Part shown: positions 1-12,076 of the stretch, one piece after another
How positions within the stretch are numbered: the stretch's first letter is position 1
Layout: the number at the start of each line of letters is the position of its first letter
DNA from: Agarophyton chilense
Lineage: Eukaryota; Rhodophyta; Florideophyceae; Gracilariales; Gracilariaceae
DNA length: 64,000 nt
Assembly (NCBI GenBank): GCA_030374765.1
Contig: JARGXX010000010.1
Location: forward strand, 744,001-808,000
Direction of reading: 5' to 3'
The notes under the pieces: generated by a model
The model's database searches: none
Seen by the model: only the letters and a program-made list of their open reading frames with translations
Told to the model about the DNA's origin: nothing
Program-made: the position numbers and the translations under genes

Positions 1-502
1 AGAACCCCGTAAGACAGAAGGAATTAGAGGGAATATTCCCACAGGGCTTGCCGACCTTCTCTGGCCCCGTCTCCGTGAGCCCTGCTCTGCCCACGTGGAT
101 TCCATTATGGACATGTGACTCGCTACAGCGATCGCTGACCATACAGATTACCTCAAAATGCTAATCTTCCTCAAAGTCATGAAGTCTGAGCTATTCATAG
201 AGGCCTGCATTCAGGCCGTTAAAGGAGCAGTGACCAGCAAGTCAGGCAATGCGGTTCCTAGGACCACTCCGCAAGTCAACCATCCGTTTATCATAAGGCA
301 ACCCTCTAGCGAATCCCCAGGAATGGCGATATTCCCCGCCCCTCGCCGGGAACACCATCAGGAAATCCAATTGAAAGACAATCTAGGAGTAAAAGAGAGG
401 CTCCGCGTCTATAACAGAGACAGATTCCCCTTCCTAAAGGACAATATGAGGTACAGCGACCTCAGGGCTCCATCGGATCCGATAGAGAGATCGATCGTCT
501 AG

Positions 503-1950
503 GTCGCTATTCCGCTGAGAAGAAAAGAAGTAAACGTAGAAGAAAGGAGAACAGAAGAAGCAAAAGAAGCCACCATTCGGACACTAGTGACTCCGAATCG
601 GCCTCGACCGAAACGACCGACTCGGAAGTGGATGAGGCTGCCGTTCGAGGTCTCAGACCACTGACAACAACCAACGAACTTTTTCTCAATGTTCTAGACT
701 ACTGGAAGTACCGGATAGCCGACAGGTCTGCGAAATGTTCTGGTTCGGTGGCTCGCAAAGTCGCCAAATGGGCCAAACGGATGCAACTATCCATTACGGA
801 CAAGTTCTCGGGTTTCGATCCCATTGCTGTCCTTATGTTTCTAAGTTAGTTCCGTACGGCCTATGATCACAACGATGTCCACGAGGGCGCCGCTCTGTAC
901 CTTTTCCAATTCTTCTTTAGAGGAAAAGCGCACGACCGAGTGGTTACGAAGATATCTGGCAAAACTGACCCCGTGGATGCTGAAGACCGTGAGCTCCTCT
1001 GGTCATGCACTCAGGTTGTTCATTACCTCTTGGAAACTTACGCCACGGATGACGTTAAAATGGGCGTCCACCAGAAAGTGATATCCTTTAGGCAGAGCTC
1101 CAACATGACCGAATCGGCTTTCGCTGACGACATATGGACGAAAACTTACCGATGTGGAAACGTATTCTCCGAAGGATGACTTAAATGTCACTTCATCACG
1201 GGACTACTCCCTGCCATTCGGACACATAGCCGCAATTCCCACACGGAAAACCCACAATACTTCGTCCGAAGGCTCGTCTCCTATGACGAAGGTTGTGGCA
1301 AAACCTACAGGACTTCCAGGCGCAACGCTGATATATTCGGAGGACACGCAACTCCATTGCCTAAACCCAACGAAGCCCATTTGGTTAGCTCCACGGAATC
1401 GGACATAGATTCATCACTCCATTATGCCGACTCGGGAGGTGTCCTCGCGGTAAATTTCAGTGCTTCTCCGTCCGGTCCCCCATCATATACCTCCCAGGGA
1501 ACTACAGCAACCACTGGACCTCCCACAGCCAAGTATTCCCCCTTTCCGCCCGACAAGGACGTATTTGTTCGCTCCCCAAGGGCTTGCTTCCTCTGCCTTT
1601 CAATGGTCCAACCATGTGACTGCACGAGGTATCTGCCAGACGACGCACGAAAAAACCTCCTGGCCTTAAGGGAATAGAAATACCGGGTGCGGTGATCCGA
1701 AGGAATGATTAACAGGGCACAGCAACGAGACACAGGGACCCCTGGAAGCCCACGTTCTGCCACGCTTCCGGATACTGCGATCAAAGCCCCACACGTCCAC
1801 GCCATTGCAGACTTTACGGAAGACCCCGAAGAGGAATCTTATCCTTACGAAGAAACGGAAACCACATGGAAAAACTCTCAGAGGTTCGTCGCGAGGCAAA
1901 TCCTCCCTCTTCAAGTCCCTACCTCAACCAATTGGACGGCCATGAGCTAA
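503..1950 (+). pseudogene. Gag-like polyprotein remnant of element A
   Basis: One reading frame can be followed from about 503 to 1950, broken by in-frame stops at 847 (TAG), 1177 (TGA), 1675 (TAG), 1693 (TGA) and 1948 (TAA). It opens with a Lys/Arg-rich stretch and then a Ser/Asp/Glu-rich stretch (about 510-640), the same order as in the gag of element B (5400-5600). Near 1585-1640 there is a degraded zinc knuckle: the first two cysteines (C-x2-C at 1585 and 1594) are present, the rest is altered. Gag would form the particle and bind RNA; this copy cannot make a full protein. The assignment rests on order and resemblance to B. Confidence 0.6.
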
Positions 1951-2039
1951 GAAGCTCCTCACCTCCCAGTACAAACCACCCACAATGGGCCACTCAGGAT
2001 GAACCATAATTGCAACACAGTAACGACCCTGTCTGTATC

Positions 2040-2165
2040 CTCAGGAAAGAGAATTATAAAGTTCGAGTAATCGTGGGACTTCGTTCCAACAACTCTCGAG
2101 TGACCACAGCCGTATTGGACAGAGGCGCTGGTCCCAATTCGGTCCATCCTAAAATACGACACTCA
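2040..2165 (+). pseudogene. Retropepsin remnant of element A
   Basis: The translation around 2046-2150 resembles the protease start in element B (motif 'NYKV...VLDTGTGP'). In A the catalytic D-T-G has become D-R-G (Asp codon at 2118, Arg codon at 2121), so the active-site loop is broken. The frame differs by one step from the gag frame upstream. It ends soon after, consistent with the internal deletion of pol. Confidence 0.6.
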
Positions 2166-2319
2166 AGTCTCCACACCCCCTAAGGCAGTTCCCGAGTACT
2201 CGACTAGCCCCACGGACACGATGGTCGATTGCAACTACTATGACCCATCGCTCCCAACCGACTCGGATGGATTCGCCCCTCTGGACCACACTCTCCTTCC
2301 GGAGGATGAAAATCGACCG

Positions 2320-2475
2320 GAATATGTGATTCAGCGCATCATTTCCGCCGGTCGGGGAGAAGATGGAACTATGCGCTACAGCGTCCGTAGGTTCGGCTAG
2401 AAACCTGAGGAAGATACTTGGCAAGAGCCTCAAACCATTCCGGCTATTGTTATCGCCCGCTATTGGCGCAAAATC
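2320..2475 (+). pseudogene. Chromodomain remnant of element A
   Basis: Translation from 2320 gives a recognisable chromodomain: start 'EYVIQRII', the aromatic/basic middle strand 'RYSVRRFG', then 'KPEEDTWQEP' and a closing helix ending 'IARYWRKI'. This is the C-terminal integrase appendage of chromoviruses, thought to guide insertion by reading histone marks. One in-frame TAG (2398-2400) breaks it right after 'RRFG'. It is homologous in position and pattern to the chromodomain of element B at 11532-11688. Confidence 0.75.
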
Positions 2476-2963
2476 AGCCACTCGGAGCGCGGCCTTCAGG
2501 AGGGGGCAGCCATTGGTCAGAATAATCCCAAAACGCCTCTCAAACCGCCTCCCGACACGACGGTTCGCCGGAGCACGACGGTTTGTCGTAGCTCCCGCAT
2601 CAGGGAACAGGTTCAATCCTTCGGAGACACGTGAGGAAGACCCGAGACGCTCTCAAGATTGGACGGCGCCCCGGGGCACGCACGTTTGAGATACAAGAAC
2701 GACCTTGGGAAAGCACAAGCGTTAATTTATTTGACAACTAACAGAAGTAGAACAGCCCTCACCATGACCTCAAGGTTCGCGGAAGCGCTCGGAACACCAA
2801 CCGGACTCACTCGGGTGGGGCGGGGGTAACTCCGTCGTCTTCGTTGGCATCTGCAGGAGCGAAACAGAGACTAAGGTCACCCGAGTAGCCAACTGAACAA
2901 CGTGAACCGGCCCCAGCAAGCTGATCATGCTTCTTCGGCGGAGATTCACCTGAAAAATTATTG

Positions 2964-3431
2964 TCACCATCGGAAGCCTACCGGTCGCTCAAATTTAGCC
3001 CATACCGGGAATCCAAGTCTGCAGTAACCCTTTCGGGACATCATTTGTGCATTCTGCTGCAGGAAATTGACCATAGTTGTCTTCAGATCCCGGCCCTGTT
3101 GGACAACGGCGGCGGGGCGCGCCGAGTGACTCGCCCAGGAACAAGCTTTCCTCAGGACCGTTGCAATTCCCATCGAGACAGTAATACCAACGGTACGGCA
3201 GAATAGCATGAAGCACTGCCCGCGTATTTCGTCCGATGGTATGGTCATAGCTGTCCCCGGGGCGCTCCTATGTCCCTTGGTATTCCAAGGAGCTCCCGCT
3301 TGGTTGTTCAAAGCCATGGCGCTGCTGCCCACAGGCTGGTCCTCCGGGAAATAGATATAGGAACGAACGGAAGCGCCAAAGTCCGTAGGGAGACTAGCGT
3401 ATCCGACGGGCTCATAAAATGAGTTCGGCAT
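2964..3431 (-). CDS. Minus-strand ORF downstream of element A pol (unknown)
   Basis: A 155-residue minus-strand ORF with an ATG at 3431 lies just beyond the chromodomain of A, in the position where elements B and C also carry minus-strand reading frames. I recognise no family, and it does not clearly resemble the antisense frames of B or C. It may be a decayed element gene or a chance ORF. Confidence 0.2.
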   Translation of the reverse strand: MPNSFYEPVGYASLPTDFGASVRSYIYFPEDQPVGSSAMALNNQAGAPWNTKGHRSAPGTAMTIPSDEIRGQCFMLFCRTVGITVSMGIATVLRKACSWASHSARPAAVVQQGRDLKTTMVNFLQQNAQMMSRKGYCRLGFPVWAKFERPVGFRW

Positions 3432-3659
3432 CGCGCGCGACCAATGGAAAAGTACCACTATGGGAAGATGGGATGATGGAATTGACTCGAATGGAAGGCC
3501 AGACGTAAACCACGGTTGACGAAGCGCGTAGGGTCGCCAAAGGAAAAGCGGAGACTAAGAAAGGCCCCAATGACCGTCAGGGGAGAATAAGCCGAGGGAC
3601 TATCTAGCCAAGGCGCCACGAGGAATACGGCGGCGATGCACCTATGTCCAGTGTTCACG

Positions 3660-4774
3660 GCGCGCTTTAGTTTCAGTCCTTAGGCATTTTAATTGCCACC
3701 CCGGCGCCAACGTTCATCTCACACTTCGTATTACCCCCGCAAGTGATGACGACGCGACGTCCCGTCACGCCCAATGGTAATGGGAGCTATTAAGCGCTCA
3801 TGTTTCCTGGGTTAATCATGAGTCAATCTGGACTTCGCGGTGACGGTCGAATCCTAAGAAGAGAGATATGTGAAGGAGCAACGATAACAGTTGAAGTAGT
3901 ATTCTTCTACTGTCAGAATGCCGATGGAATTTTTTTTGTCTACTAGACACTTGGTAAGTATGATGATACTCATGAGTGAGTGCAACTGCTGGGATTAAGT
4001 TATGAAGCGGCATTCCGCAGATAGCCAGTGAGGTGGTATGTTACACGTGGGATCTCGGTCTGCAACGGCGCATCCGATTCGACGCTTTGTAGGGAAATAT
4101 CGGATGGGCAACGGCGTATTTAGTGGGTATCCACGTGGCAACCAAGCCTACCCTTCGTAGGCGGAAGCCCATTTAGAGCTAGTTATCCCGCACTGTAACG
4201 GGGTTGATTGCCTAACCAAGTTTATGTGTAGATATTATTATGTGCGCCGCTCACCACTGTGCCTAGTACTTAAGGCACAGAGGGGAGCGCCGACTCCAAA
4301 GTAAAGGAGACAACAACGGGTTCACAACTGACTTGTTCCTTGTTCAGGATTCCTTAACCCGAGATTTGGACGATCTACAACAAGTACTTGTCCGTTTCAT
4401 AGTACCAACCACCCTCACTGGCGAGTGGGCCCTTACAACCCCCATTCTAGCTCACTAGTGTTGTGCTCTACTACATCTTCCCCTTAGCCGAAAGCACCCA
4501 TTCGGCAGTCCCGAACACTGTCGCAGGTGTCTGCTCTCTCCATTAGAGCGGATACTATAAGGGGTCTTCCGACTCAGAAACAATATGGTTGGGTACTCCA
4601 AATAATTTGCACCTGGAACGTCGAATCGATACCGATATATAATTCGAGAGGAACACGATCTCGTGAACTATTTACAAACACGTCAAGCTATTACGGAGCT
4701 CCGTAGTTAACTAAGCTGTTGTAGTCAATTGAAGACCTCAACTATTTAGTTTGCGAACATTGGACTTGTTCGGA
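3660..4774. other. Non-coding stretch between elements A and B
   Basis: There is no convincing ORF here. It should hold the 3' end of A and the LTR/leader of B, since the gag of B opens at 4775. A TATA-like 'ctataagg' lies near 4553. I could not match it to a second LTR copy near 11.7-14 kb, so LTR limits are not given. Confidence 0.3.
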
Positions 4775-6565
4775 ATGCCAAAAAAGAAGACCCAGTCTAG
4801 TACTGACGCCCCGGGTCCTCCAGATCCACGTCCGCGACCGAGGCTCGCCTTATCTACAGAAGCCCGAAAGCGACTATTCTGTCAGGCTATGGCCCGCTCT
4901 TGTTCCGTAACCGATAAACGAGATCTCTCGGATGTATCCACGCCCGTGGAGTTGGCTATCGAACCAGCTATGGATGCAGATGGTTCCCATAATGAATCTA
5001 GAGACCAACAGGTCTTAAACTCTGCTGGAGAAAATGATTTACGCGCTCAGGCACTAAGTCTCAAATCTGAGTCAAACGCCTACCGTGAGCGAATCATTGG
5101 ATTGGAATCGCAGATGACGGTCATTACCGAATATTTCGAGCGCTTGCGCCGAGAATAAGGCGTACTCGCTCGTCGAGAAGAAAGGGACCCGATGTCCGCG
5201 GTTGTGAGAACCCTGCGAGAGGATTTGAACCAAGTAATGGAAATGTATAGTAATGGTCCGGAGGCTTTACCGGGCCTCACCGTTGACGTTGAGGAAATCC
5301 TCACTCGAGTTAACCCTCGCCTGGAACGCCTGGAGGCAGTAGTGAATGCGCAGACTACTGCTACCCCAGTCGTGAAAGACGAAAATGAAGTCCCGTTGAG
5401 GGAAGAGCGATCGAGGAGATCGAAGTCAAGACGTCGCAAGAAGCGAAGGTCCACGCCGGACAATTGTGATGATTCATCAGACTCAGAGGATGAGGACTCC
5501 AGTGCTGACGGGTCTGACTGGTCGAATACGTCCACTGACGATTCCAGTGATGATGATCATCGTAATTCCCGTTCTAGGAAGAGGAACAAGTGTTCTTGGC
5601 TATTAAGGGAGAATGGTCCTAAGTAAAAGCGTCTCAGGCCACATTTTTGTACGAATCCGTTGTATCGGAAAGTCCTGGACTAAAGGTACTATCGCATGAA
5701 GAGAGGAAGAAAGAAGCGATCGGGTCACGAAATCGCAAAGGATAAGGACAACATTGAGCGGTTGAATATTGGACTTAATGATCTAGTCTTTGATGGCAAA
5801 ACGCCCATTCTCGTTCCCGAGTTCCTTACTCGCTTCGGTGCCGAGGCGGACACCTTAAAAAGGAGTGAACCTCAAGCTTGGGTTTTATTACCACATTTCT
5901 TGACGGGTTTTGCGTATGGGCAATATCGCTCCGTTTGCGGATCCCTGACAGCTGACGAAGGAGGTGTAACATCCTGGCTGGAAGAAGGGCAGTACTTACT
6001 GCGAAGCAATGCAACATCGAACGCAATCTGACAGGCCATCCTTGATCTTCGTAATATGACCCAGAAACCAGGTGAGGAAGAAGCAGAGTATAGCTCGAGG
6101 CTTAACAAAATGGCCACGCGCTGTGGAAACGTTCACTCAACGGAGGATAAGATTACCTTGTTTATCGATGGGATCGATTCCAATATCAAATCTCAAGTGG
6201 CTCGATTTCGAGAGAAGCATGAAGGAACCCCATTTCTGGAGTTGGTTCAGTTTGCGCACGCTTGAGGTGATGGGGTAAGAGCTCGGGGAGTTACGCAGTA
6301 CACCACAACGCTTGGTGCATCCAAGGCAGAGGATAGACGCCAACAAGCCGCGAAACGCACTCGAAAGTTGTTCCACCTGGACTCTCCAGTGGACTTTCGA
6401 GAGTCGTCGTTTGTTCGACAGGATAACCCATCGCAGCATGATGCTATTCACCTTATGGATTATCGTCACTCATCGGTGCTCACAGAGAATCTTTCTCACT
6501 CAGAATCCAAGGAGGAAGAAGCTCTAATGGCTATGGAGGCCAGACGTCCAGTATCCCGTGCATAA
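4775..6565 (+). pseudogene. Gag of element B, interrupted by stops
   Basis: The start is taken as the ATG at 4775. The frame continues to 6565 through stops at 5156 (TAA), 5624 (TAA), 5681 (TAA), 6029 (TGA) and 6263 (TGA), without an evident frameshift. Features: a basic N-terminus, a likely coiled coil (about 5040-5160), a Lys/Arg-rich block (5400-5460), a long Asp/Ser acidic block (5460-5570), and a part (5760-6260) with the helical look of a capsid domain. It would package element RNA. Element A has the same basic-then-acidic order. Confidence 0.6.
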
Positions 6566-6659
6566 ATGAAACCCCCGGAGGAAGTATTCAAGAATCGAAA
6601 ACCTGGATGGGTTGACACGCGATTAGCGTTTTCAATCACAACCGATGTCGGCAGCACGC

Positions 6660-6790
6660 CGTGAAGCGTTAATATGCTACGTGTGCTATGACCGTCATCA
6701 TCTGTCTTCATAATGTACCCTTCCTGCAAAGGATTTAGTTCGCGTCCTCACAATTTACGAGACTCTCTCAGTGGAGGAAAGAACTCGAGT
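6660..6790 (+). pseudogene. CCHC zinc knuckle of element B
   Basis: In the frame one step from the rest of gag, positions 6675-6716 encode C-x2-C-x4-H-x4-C, the retroviral-type zinc knuckle of nucleocapsid, with a TAA inside the last spacer. The following residues (about 6720-6790) resemble the sequence after the knuckle in element A. The frame difference implies at least one indel on each side, since the protease returns to the gag frame. Confidence 0.6.
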
Positions 6791-7048
6791 GCCGGCTGCT
6801 ACCTACGGGAAGGTGACAGCATGGCTTATCTAGCATCCTGGATGTCAATCTGGAGATTCAGTAATTGAGAACACTGAAGCACCACAGGCTAGTCCGCAAG
6901 TTGGAAGCAACGCCCCAAGAGGGAACGACCCGTCTCAGTCGGGAAACTAATTGAGGGAAGTCCTAGGTGGTCGGCCCTATTCCATCGCGTAGAGCAGACC
7001 AGCGAGTACTCGACTCTTTGTTCCCGCACTTGGAGACCGAAGGTCCTG

Positions 7049-7756
7049 ATGAGGACTTATCATCTTCCGTCGAGCGGATTGAATCCGTCCGTTGGAAAGC
7101 GAGTACAGTTTTACTGTGAACTCAAACGTCCTTGGAGACATTATAATTGTCCGTCGAAACGGGAAAACTTTATTATGATAATGAAGAAGAGGAACTATAA
7201 AGTTTATGCCGACATCGGCTTGGACAAGGATTTATTGACCCGCCGCCTGACGGTTCTTGATACAGGTACTGGACCGACCTTTATTCGGATATCCGAACTA
7301 GGACCCACCAATCACGGACAAATTCGTTATGTTCCTTTGCCGGATATCCGAGAGGCTAATAGGAATACAGTGAGTACACTTGGAACAGTGAAGTTGCTCG
7401 TTCGACTCGGACACTTTTTAGTGAAGGTGAATTTTATTGTCTGCAAGTCACTGGCGACACCAGTTGTTCTGGGATGTGATTATTGTGACAGATTTGTCGA
7501 AGCAATCCGCCCTCGGAGTCGAATAGTCATGTTAGACGATGGCTCAACAGTGCCTATAGTGAGAAGACCACTACAAAGAGTTTCTACAGCTGCTCTACTT
7601 TCAACCTTAATGAAATACGAGTTGGTTCGTGGTCGTACATCACCAAAGATTCGTGTGTCAAAACCTACAGTGTTGAAGGCTGGATCCCAAGCATGGGTAC
7701 AAGTGATAACACAACGACACAGTCCAGTGGTAGTCCAGCCTAATACAGCTGTTTAA
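7049..7756 (+). pseudogene. Aspartic protease region of element B
   Basis: This 235-codon open stretch is in the same frame as gag and RT. The catalytic D-T-G is at residues 71-73 (Asp codon 7259), preceded by a hydrophobic strand 'RRLTVL'. The second conserved block 'VVLGCDYCDRF' follows about 70 residues later, as expected for a retropepsin flap and psi strand. The enzyme would cut the polyprotein. It ends in a TAA at 7754 before the RT part, so the polyprotein is broken. Confidence 0.75.
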
Positions 7757-8092
7757 GAGCATCGAGGAGTTCTCGCGGCGAATGGAATTGCCCAAGTTGA
7801 ACCAGACAAACACTTCTGAATACTCATTAGTAACTTTATCGATAACGATTATCGTTTACCGAAGAATCAGATCATTGCAGCTGCCCTGCTGCAGTTTATA
7901 GCAGTGGTCCCGACTCATGTCTCTACCGCAGAAGTGCTATGGTTTTCTGATGTGTCAGAAGAATCAACTAGCGCATGAGAAGGTCCCAAAGAGCAGGCGC
8001 AAACGACAGAAGAACAGAAGGACCCAGACAAGCTTGTCGAAGAACTAGTTCTCGAGCATGTTCCCGAAGGATGTAAGGAAAGAATCAAAGAA

Positions 8093-8848
8093 ATGCTGAA
8101 AAAGTATGCCTGTATGTGGCGTGGAAAACTAGGAGAGATCTCTGCCACCGAACATCATATTGATGTTATTCCGGGATCTCGTCCCATTTCTCAGCCACCT
8201 TACAGAGCAGGACCACCACCTCATGAGATCGAGGAGGAAAATGTTGCCAAGATGCTCGAAGCAGGAGTAATAGAAGCAGCACAATCTGCTTGGGCTTCAC
8301 CTGTTGTGATAGTCCCAAATCCTGATGGTTCTTTACGATTCTGTCGCGACTACCGGAAACTCAACGCATTTAGGATACGAGATACATATCCATTGCCTGT
8401 CATGGAAGAGTGTATAGATAGCTTAGGCGGTGCTAACGTGTCCACCACGCTTGACGCCATCACTGGCTATTGGCAGGTTCCTGTAGCCGAAAAAGATCAG
8501 GATAGGACTGCATTTGTGTCACATGCTGGACTATACCGTTTCAAGCGGATGCTCTTTGGACTTACCAATGCTCCGGCAACTTTCCAGCGCGCCCTGGACA
8601 TATTACTCTCGAATTATAAATGGAAACCATGTCAGGTCTATTTGGACGATGTCATTATCTTCTCTCAAGATATGGAAAGTCAAATGCGACATGTGGAGGA
8701 GATCCTTAAAGAGTTACAGACAGCAGGTATAACCTTGAAGTTCAAGAAATGTGAATGTTTCGCTAATACTGTGAAGTATTTTGGCCATATGATTAGACCT
8801 GGTGAGTTTGCAATTCATGAAGCTCAGACAGCGACAGTCCGCGAATAA
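8093..8848 (+). pseudogene. Reverse transcriptase core of element B
   Basis: This is an open 251-codon stretch in the gag frame. Textbook Ty3/gypsy RT motifs: 'FCRDYRKLN', 'TLDAITGYWQVPV', 'FGLTNAPATFQR', and the catalytic 'YLDDVIIFS' box, then the thumb-side 'FGHMI'. It copies element RNA into DNA. The frame ends at a TAA (8846) about where RNase H should begin, and RNase H continues one frame over, so there is a frameshift near 8830. This is the best preserved part of B. Confidence 0.85.
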
Positions 8849-8849
8849 T

Positions 8850-9425
8850 AACTACCGTCCACATAGACTCAATTGCAATCCTTCCTTGGATTATGTAACG
8901 TCTACAGACGATTCATACCGCACTTCTCGCACATTGCAGCGTAAAGGACAGCCTGTTAAGCTCGATGAATTCGGACCCCCCGAACGCGAAGCGTTCCAGA
9001 CTTTGAAGACAAAACTCCTCATAGCACCAATCTTGGAATTGCCCAAACCCAACCAACCCTATTCTTTGGATACCGACTGCAGTGAGCATCAGGTAGGGTG
9101 TGCCCTTTTTTAGACCCATCCGGACGGTCAGTGAAAACTAATCTGTTACTGGTCACGAACGCTGCAGATATGAATTAAACCGTATCATAAAAGAAATGCC
9201 TTGCGATAGTGTGGGCGCTGACTACTTCACGACCCTATCTCCAGTGAGAAACGTTTACCATCCATACGGATCATTCATCCCTACGTTGGTTATTATCAAT
9301 AACAGACCCTTCCTGGAGATTTACACGTTCACGCTTACGCCTATCTGAATTCGATTTCGAAGTTAAATATAAGAAGGGACTTGCTAACATACAAGCCGCC
9401 ACTTTATCGCGATTTAAAGCTTTAG
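8850..9425 (+). pseudogene. RNase H region of element B
   Basis: The start region resembles the RT-RNase H linker of gypsy elements ('EREAFQTLKTKL'), followed by 'YSLDTDCSEHQVGCALF', where the first catalytic Asp of RNase H is visible. Several stops and frame changes follow. The end is recognisable at 9330-9420 as 'LSEFDFEVKYKKGLAN...LSR', the usual close of the domain; the A-D before 'LSR' has become A-A. It would remove the RNA strand during reverse transcription. Confidence 0.65.
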
Positions 9426-9530
9426 GGAAACCCAAGGAGAAATCGATATCGATTTACCGTATTTCTCAATGCAGATGAACAAAGATGAAACTCAACTTTA
9501 AGATAAATAAAACGAAGGGGATTACTCCCA

Positions 9531-10430
9531 ATGGACCCTCTCATGGCAACTCATGGATCTGAACCTCCTGCTGAACTCGAGCTTATCTCAATCACTGAGC
9601 TCTTCAATGAGCAACTTACAGATAACTTCTGTACAGGGATACGCTCTCGTCTTGAGGGGGGGGGGGAGGATTTGCCCTTTTCGATCGATTCGCGAGGTAT
9701 ATTGCTCAGACATGTCGAGAAGCATGAACAGATCATGGTTCTGCACGCTTTGAAGAGTCGTGTACTCTACTTGGCCCATTATGCGAAGCTATCTGGACAC
9801 CCAGGAAGAACGAAGTTGTTTATGACCTAAAAAAGGGACAACTATTGGCCAACGTTGGCAATGGACTGCCATGCTACGGTGAAGCTATGTCGAACGTGTT
9901 CAATGAATCGCGTGAAATTCTATAAGAAGAGGAAAAATATGACCTTATCCCCGGCGGATGCGCCTCTACAATTCGTCAGAATCGACATACTTGGAGAGCT
10001 GAATCGTTCCAATCAAGGGAATGGCTACCTATTGGTAAGTACGCATTAATTCTCATAACTTTTACGGACTGTACCGTTGAAGAAGATAACCGCCTCGGTA
10101 ATAGCTCAGGCTTATATCAAACACTGTGTGTATGTGTACGGACCGCAGGAAGTTCTGCTATCAGATAATGGAAAAAAGCTTGTCGCCAAGTTCTTTCAGA
10201 ACGTATTCTGAATAACGGGCATCAAGAAAGTGTTTTTCGATGACCTACCATCCACAGCGTTAAGGTCAGGTCGAACGCTACAACCGTACGTTATTATCCG
10301 CTCTTCGGCATTACATCGTGGATCACCCGAAAGAGTGGGAAATGTACACAGACACACTCTATTATGCGTACAACACTCAAGTGAATACGTCTACAAAGAC
10401 GGCTCCTTTTGATCTTGTGATATCACGTAG
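9531..10430 (+). pseudogene. Integrase of element B
   Basis: The H-H-C-C zinc-binding N-terminus is visible at about 9770-9900 ('HYAKLSGHPG', then 'CRTC'), broken by a TAA at 9828. The core follows with 'FVRIDILGEL' (first catalytic Asp, about 9985) and 'LLSDNG' (second Asp, about 10160). The third catalytic residue region is scrambled by frameshifts near 10250-10400. The protein would insert the cDNA. It is non-functional as it stands. Confidence 0.7.
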
Positions 10431-10605
10431 CCTACCGTCACTACCTGCGAGGTTGGACGAAGTCGAGAAGGACTAACCGACACCGGCGAAGAACCATTTG
10501 AAGTGGAGAAACGACCTGCGGTTAAGGACAGAGCAAACGGATAGAGAATTGGCAAAAACGCAAGCGCGTTACAAACGAAATTCGGACGCCCGACGGTGAA
10601 GACAC

Positions 10606-10884
10606 TTGTCATATCTCCGGGTAGGAGGATACGCGTTTGTTCTCGTTGAACGCCCTGGAAAGCAGGATGGACCACGTCACAAATTGCTACCGGTAGCATC
10701 CGGACGTTTCAAGATAATTGAGCTCACCGATGGCACAATAGTTCTGCAGAAAGGAGAGCACGTTGAACGATATTCACGCGATCGTATTGAAACCGAACTA
10801 GACAACTCTGAACCCCAAGAAACTGAGAAAGAAAGCGCTCTTTATCAGCAGGAACGGGCCGCCTCCCGTGACACACGGCGCTGA
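10606..10884 (+). pseudogene. GPY/F-like integrase C-terminal module of element B
   Basis: This 92-codon open stretch has the look of the integrase C-terminal GPY/F region: 'GYAFVLVERPG', 'HKLLPVASGRFKII', then 'VERYSRDRIE'. It is in the third frame relative to integrase and chromodomain, so indels lie on both sides. The module binds DNA in intact elements. Confidence 0.5.
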
Positions 10885-11024
10885 CAGGGCTCAGGATCTC
10901 CCGCTGCGGGGCAGTATAGTGGCATTCTACGGCAATTCTCCGAAAAATCTGAATAAGCCCCGCGGCAAGAGCGAGCACTCTGGTACGACCACAGTACCTT
11001 AAGACAGGAAAGATATTTTCGAAT

Positions 11025-11700
11025 TTGGCCCATTTAGATCCGGTTCAGAAGCGGCTTCACACACGCTATTACCCGTTTACGCTGAATCGTCAAAGTGAAA
11101 CGCCACTCGCTGAGCGATTGCGATTGGCAGCCGACCAAAGAGAAGAGGGCGAGGATGAGGTTAGACCTCCATTAGTGGTGGATGCACCTCCGACCGAACC
11201 CTCCGTAAAGAAGCCCAGTTTGGCTCAGTACCCTACGAAGGACAGAAAGAACACACAAAGTGAAGAAAAACGGGTAACCGTAGACCCGACGACTATGCAG
11301 TCAGAAGCCGAGATCAGTGCTACAGTGGCAAAAAAATGCCCTCAGCTTTCCGAACGGACTACGCAGGTTCAACCTGAAGATATAGGTAGTTCCCAAGCGC
11401 TCTCTCGGGAGCTTCAAGGAAACGACAACGTTGTCACAGCTCGTCAATAGTCAACGCGTTCGTTTGTCAGAAGGTATAAGCCGGTGAACTGGAACCTCGC
11501 GCCATCCGCCGAAACGTTGGGAAATGCCCAGGAATACGTCAAAGATCGCATCATCCATCACGGCGAAGTCTAACACTCCCAAATACTACTGTATTGTATC
11601 CGTTGGTACAGTTTCCCTCCGGAAGTGCATACTTGGGAGTCCATAACCCATATCTTGCGCTCGCAGGTTGTGCGTTATCATCGTCGCATTTGACTAACAC
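11025..11700 (+). pseudogene. Linker and chromodomain of element B
   Basis: An acidic linker (11025-11450, 141 codons, no recognised domain) leads, after a TAG, into a chromodomain at 11532-11688. The chromodomain shows 'EYVKDRIIHHG', 'YCIRWYSFPPEVHTWES' and a closing 'VVRYHRR'. An in-frame TAA sits at 11571-11573. It keeps the aromatic-cage pattern expected for methyl-lysine reading. With element A this defines one chromovirus family in the window. Confidence 0.7.
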
Positions 11701-12076
11701 TCCCTGCGGAGATCGACACCGCAATATTAGGCTTTCTAGAGGCGATTTCGCGGAGCGACGGCTAGTCCCCTTTCCCTTCAGAAGAGGGATGTGAGAAAAG
11801 AAGACGAGAAGACTCGAGAGGAAGAAGAAGTACTTAGGGAAACGTCAAGTAACGGGAACAGAAGAATTTGGTCTATATTATCGCGTCAAGGGTGTTGACG
11901 ACATCTAAAGTCGGTCACAGAACCTACCCACTGGTATGATGATCCAGCATGGCGGTAAGCGCAGCACGATCGCTTTGCAGCTGTGATTCGGGGAAACCCG
12001 CCTCTAAGAAAAGTTGTCTCAACGGTGCCAAAAAGGTATCCTCCGCATCGCTCGTTTGTTGGGCGAACCTATGATA

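Larger units (their letters stand above)
1..2690 (+). mobile_element. Ty3/gypsy chromovirus remnant A (internally deleted)
   Basis: This is a decayed retrotransposon cut by the window edge. Reading along the plus strand there is a gag-like stretch (503-1950), a short aspartic-protease remnant (about 2040-2165) and then, only ~150 bp later, a chromodomain (2320-2475). In the related element B the protease and chromodomain are about 4 kb apart with RT, RNase H and integrase between them, so A has lost those domains. The gag frame is kept over long distances and broken mainly by stop codons (847, 1177, 1675, 1693, 1948). No LTR pair was recognised, so the outer limits are uncertain. Confidence 0.7.
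4775..11700 (+). mobile_element. Ty3/gypsy chromovirus B, full domain order but decayed
   Basis: Domains run in chromovirus order on the plus strand: gag (4775), zinc knuckle (6675), protease (7259 active site), RT (8093-8848), RNase H (to ~9422), integrase (about 9700-10390), a GPY/F-like module (10606-10884) and a C-terminal chromodomain (11532-11688). Gag, protease and RT share one frame; RNase H, integrase and chromodomain share the next, with the GPY/F part in the third. Many stops plus a few frameshifts make it non-functional. LTRs were not recognised. Confidence 0.8.

Noticed and set aside
11840..11960. Second chromodomain in element B ('FGLYYRVKG')
   Set aside because: Only the first strand resembles a chromodomain; the clear one is at 11532-11688.
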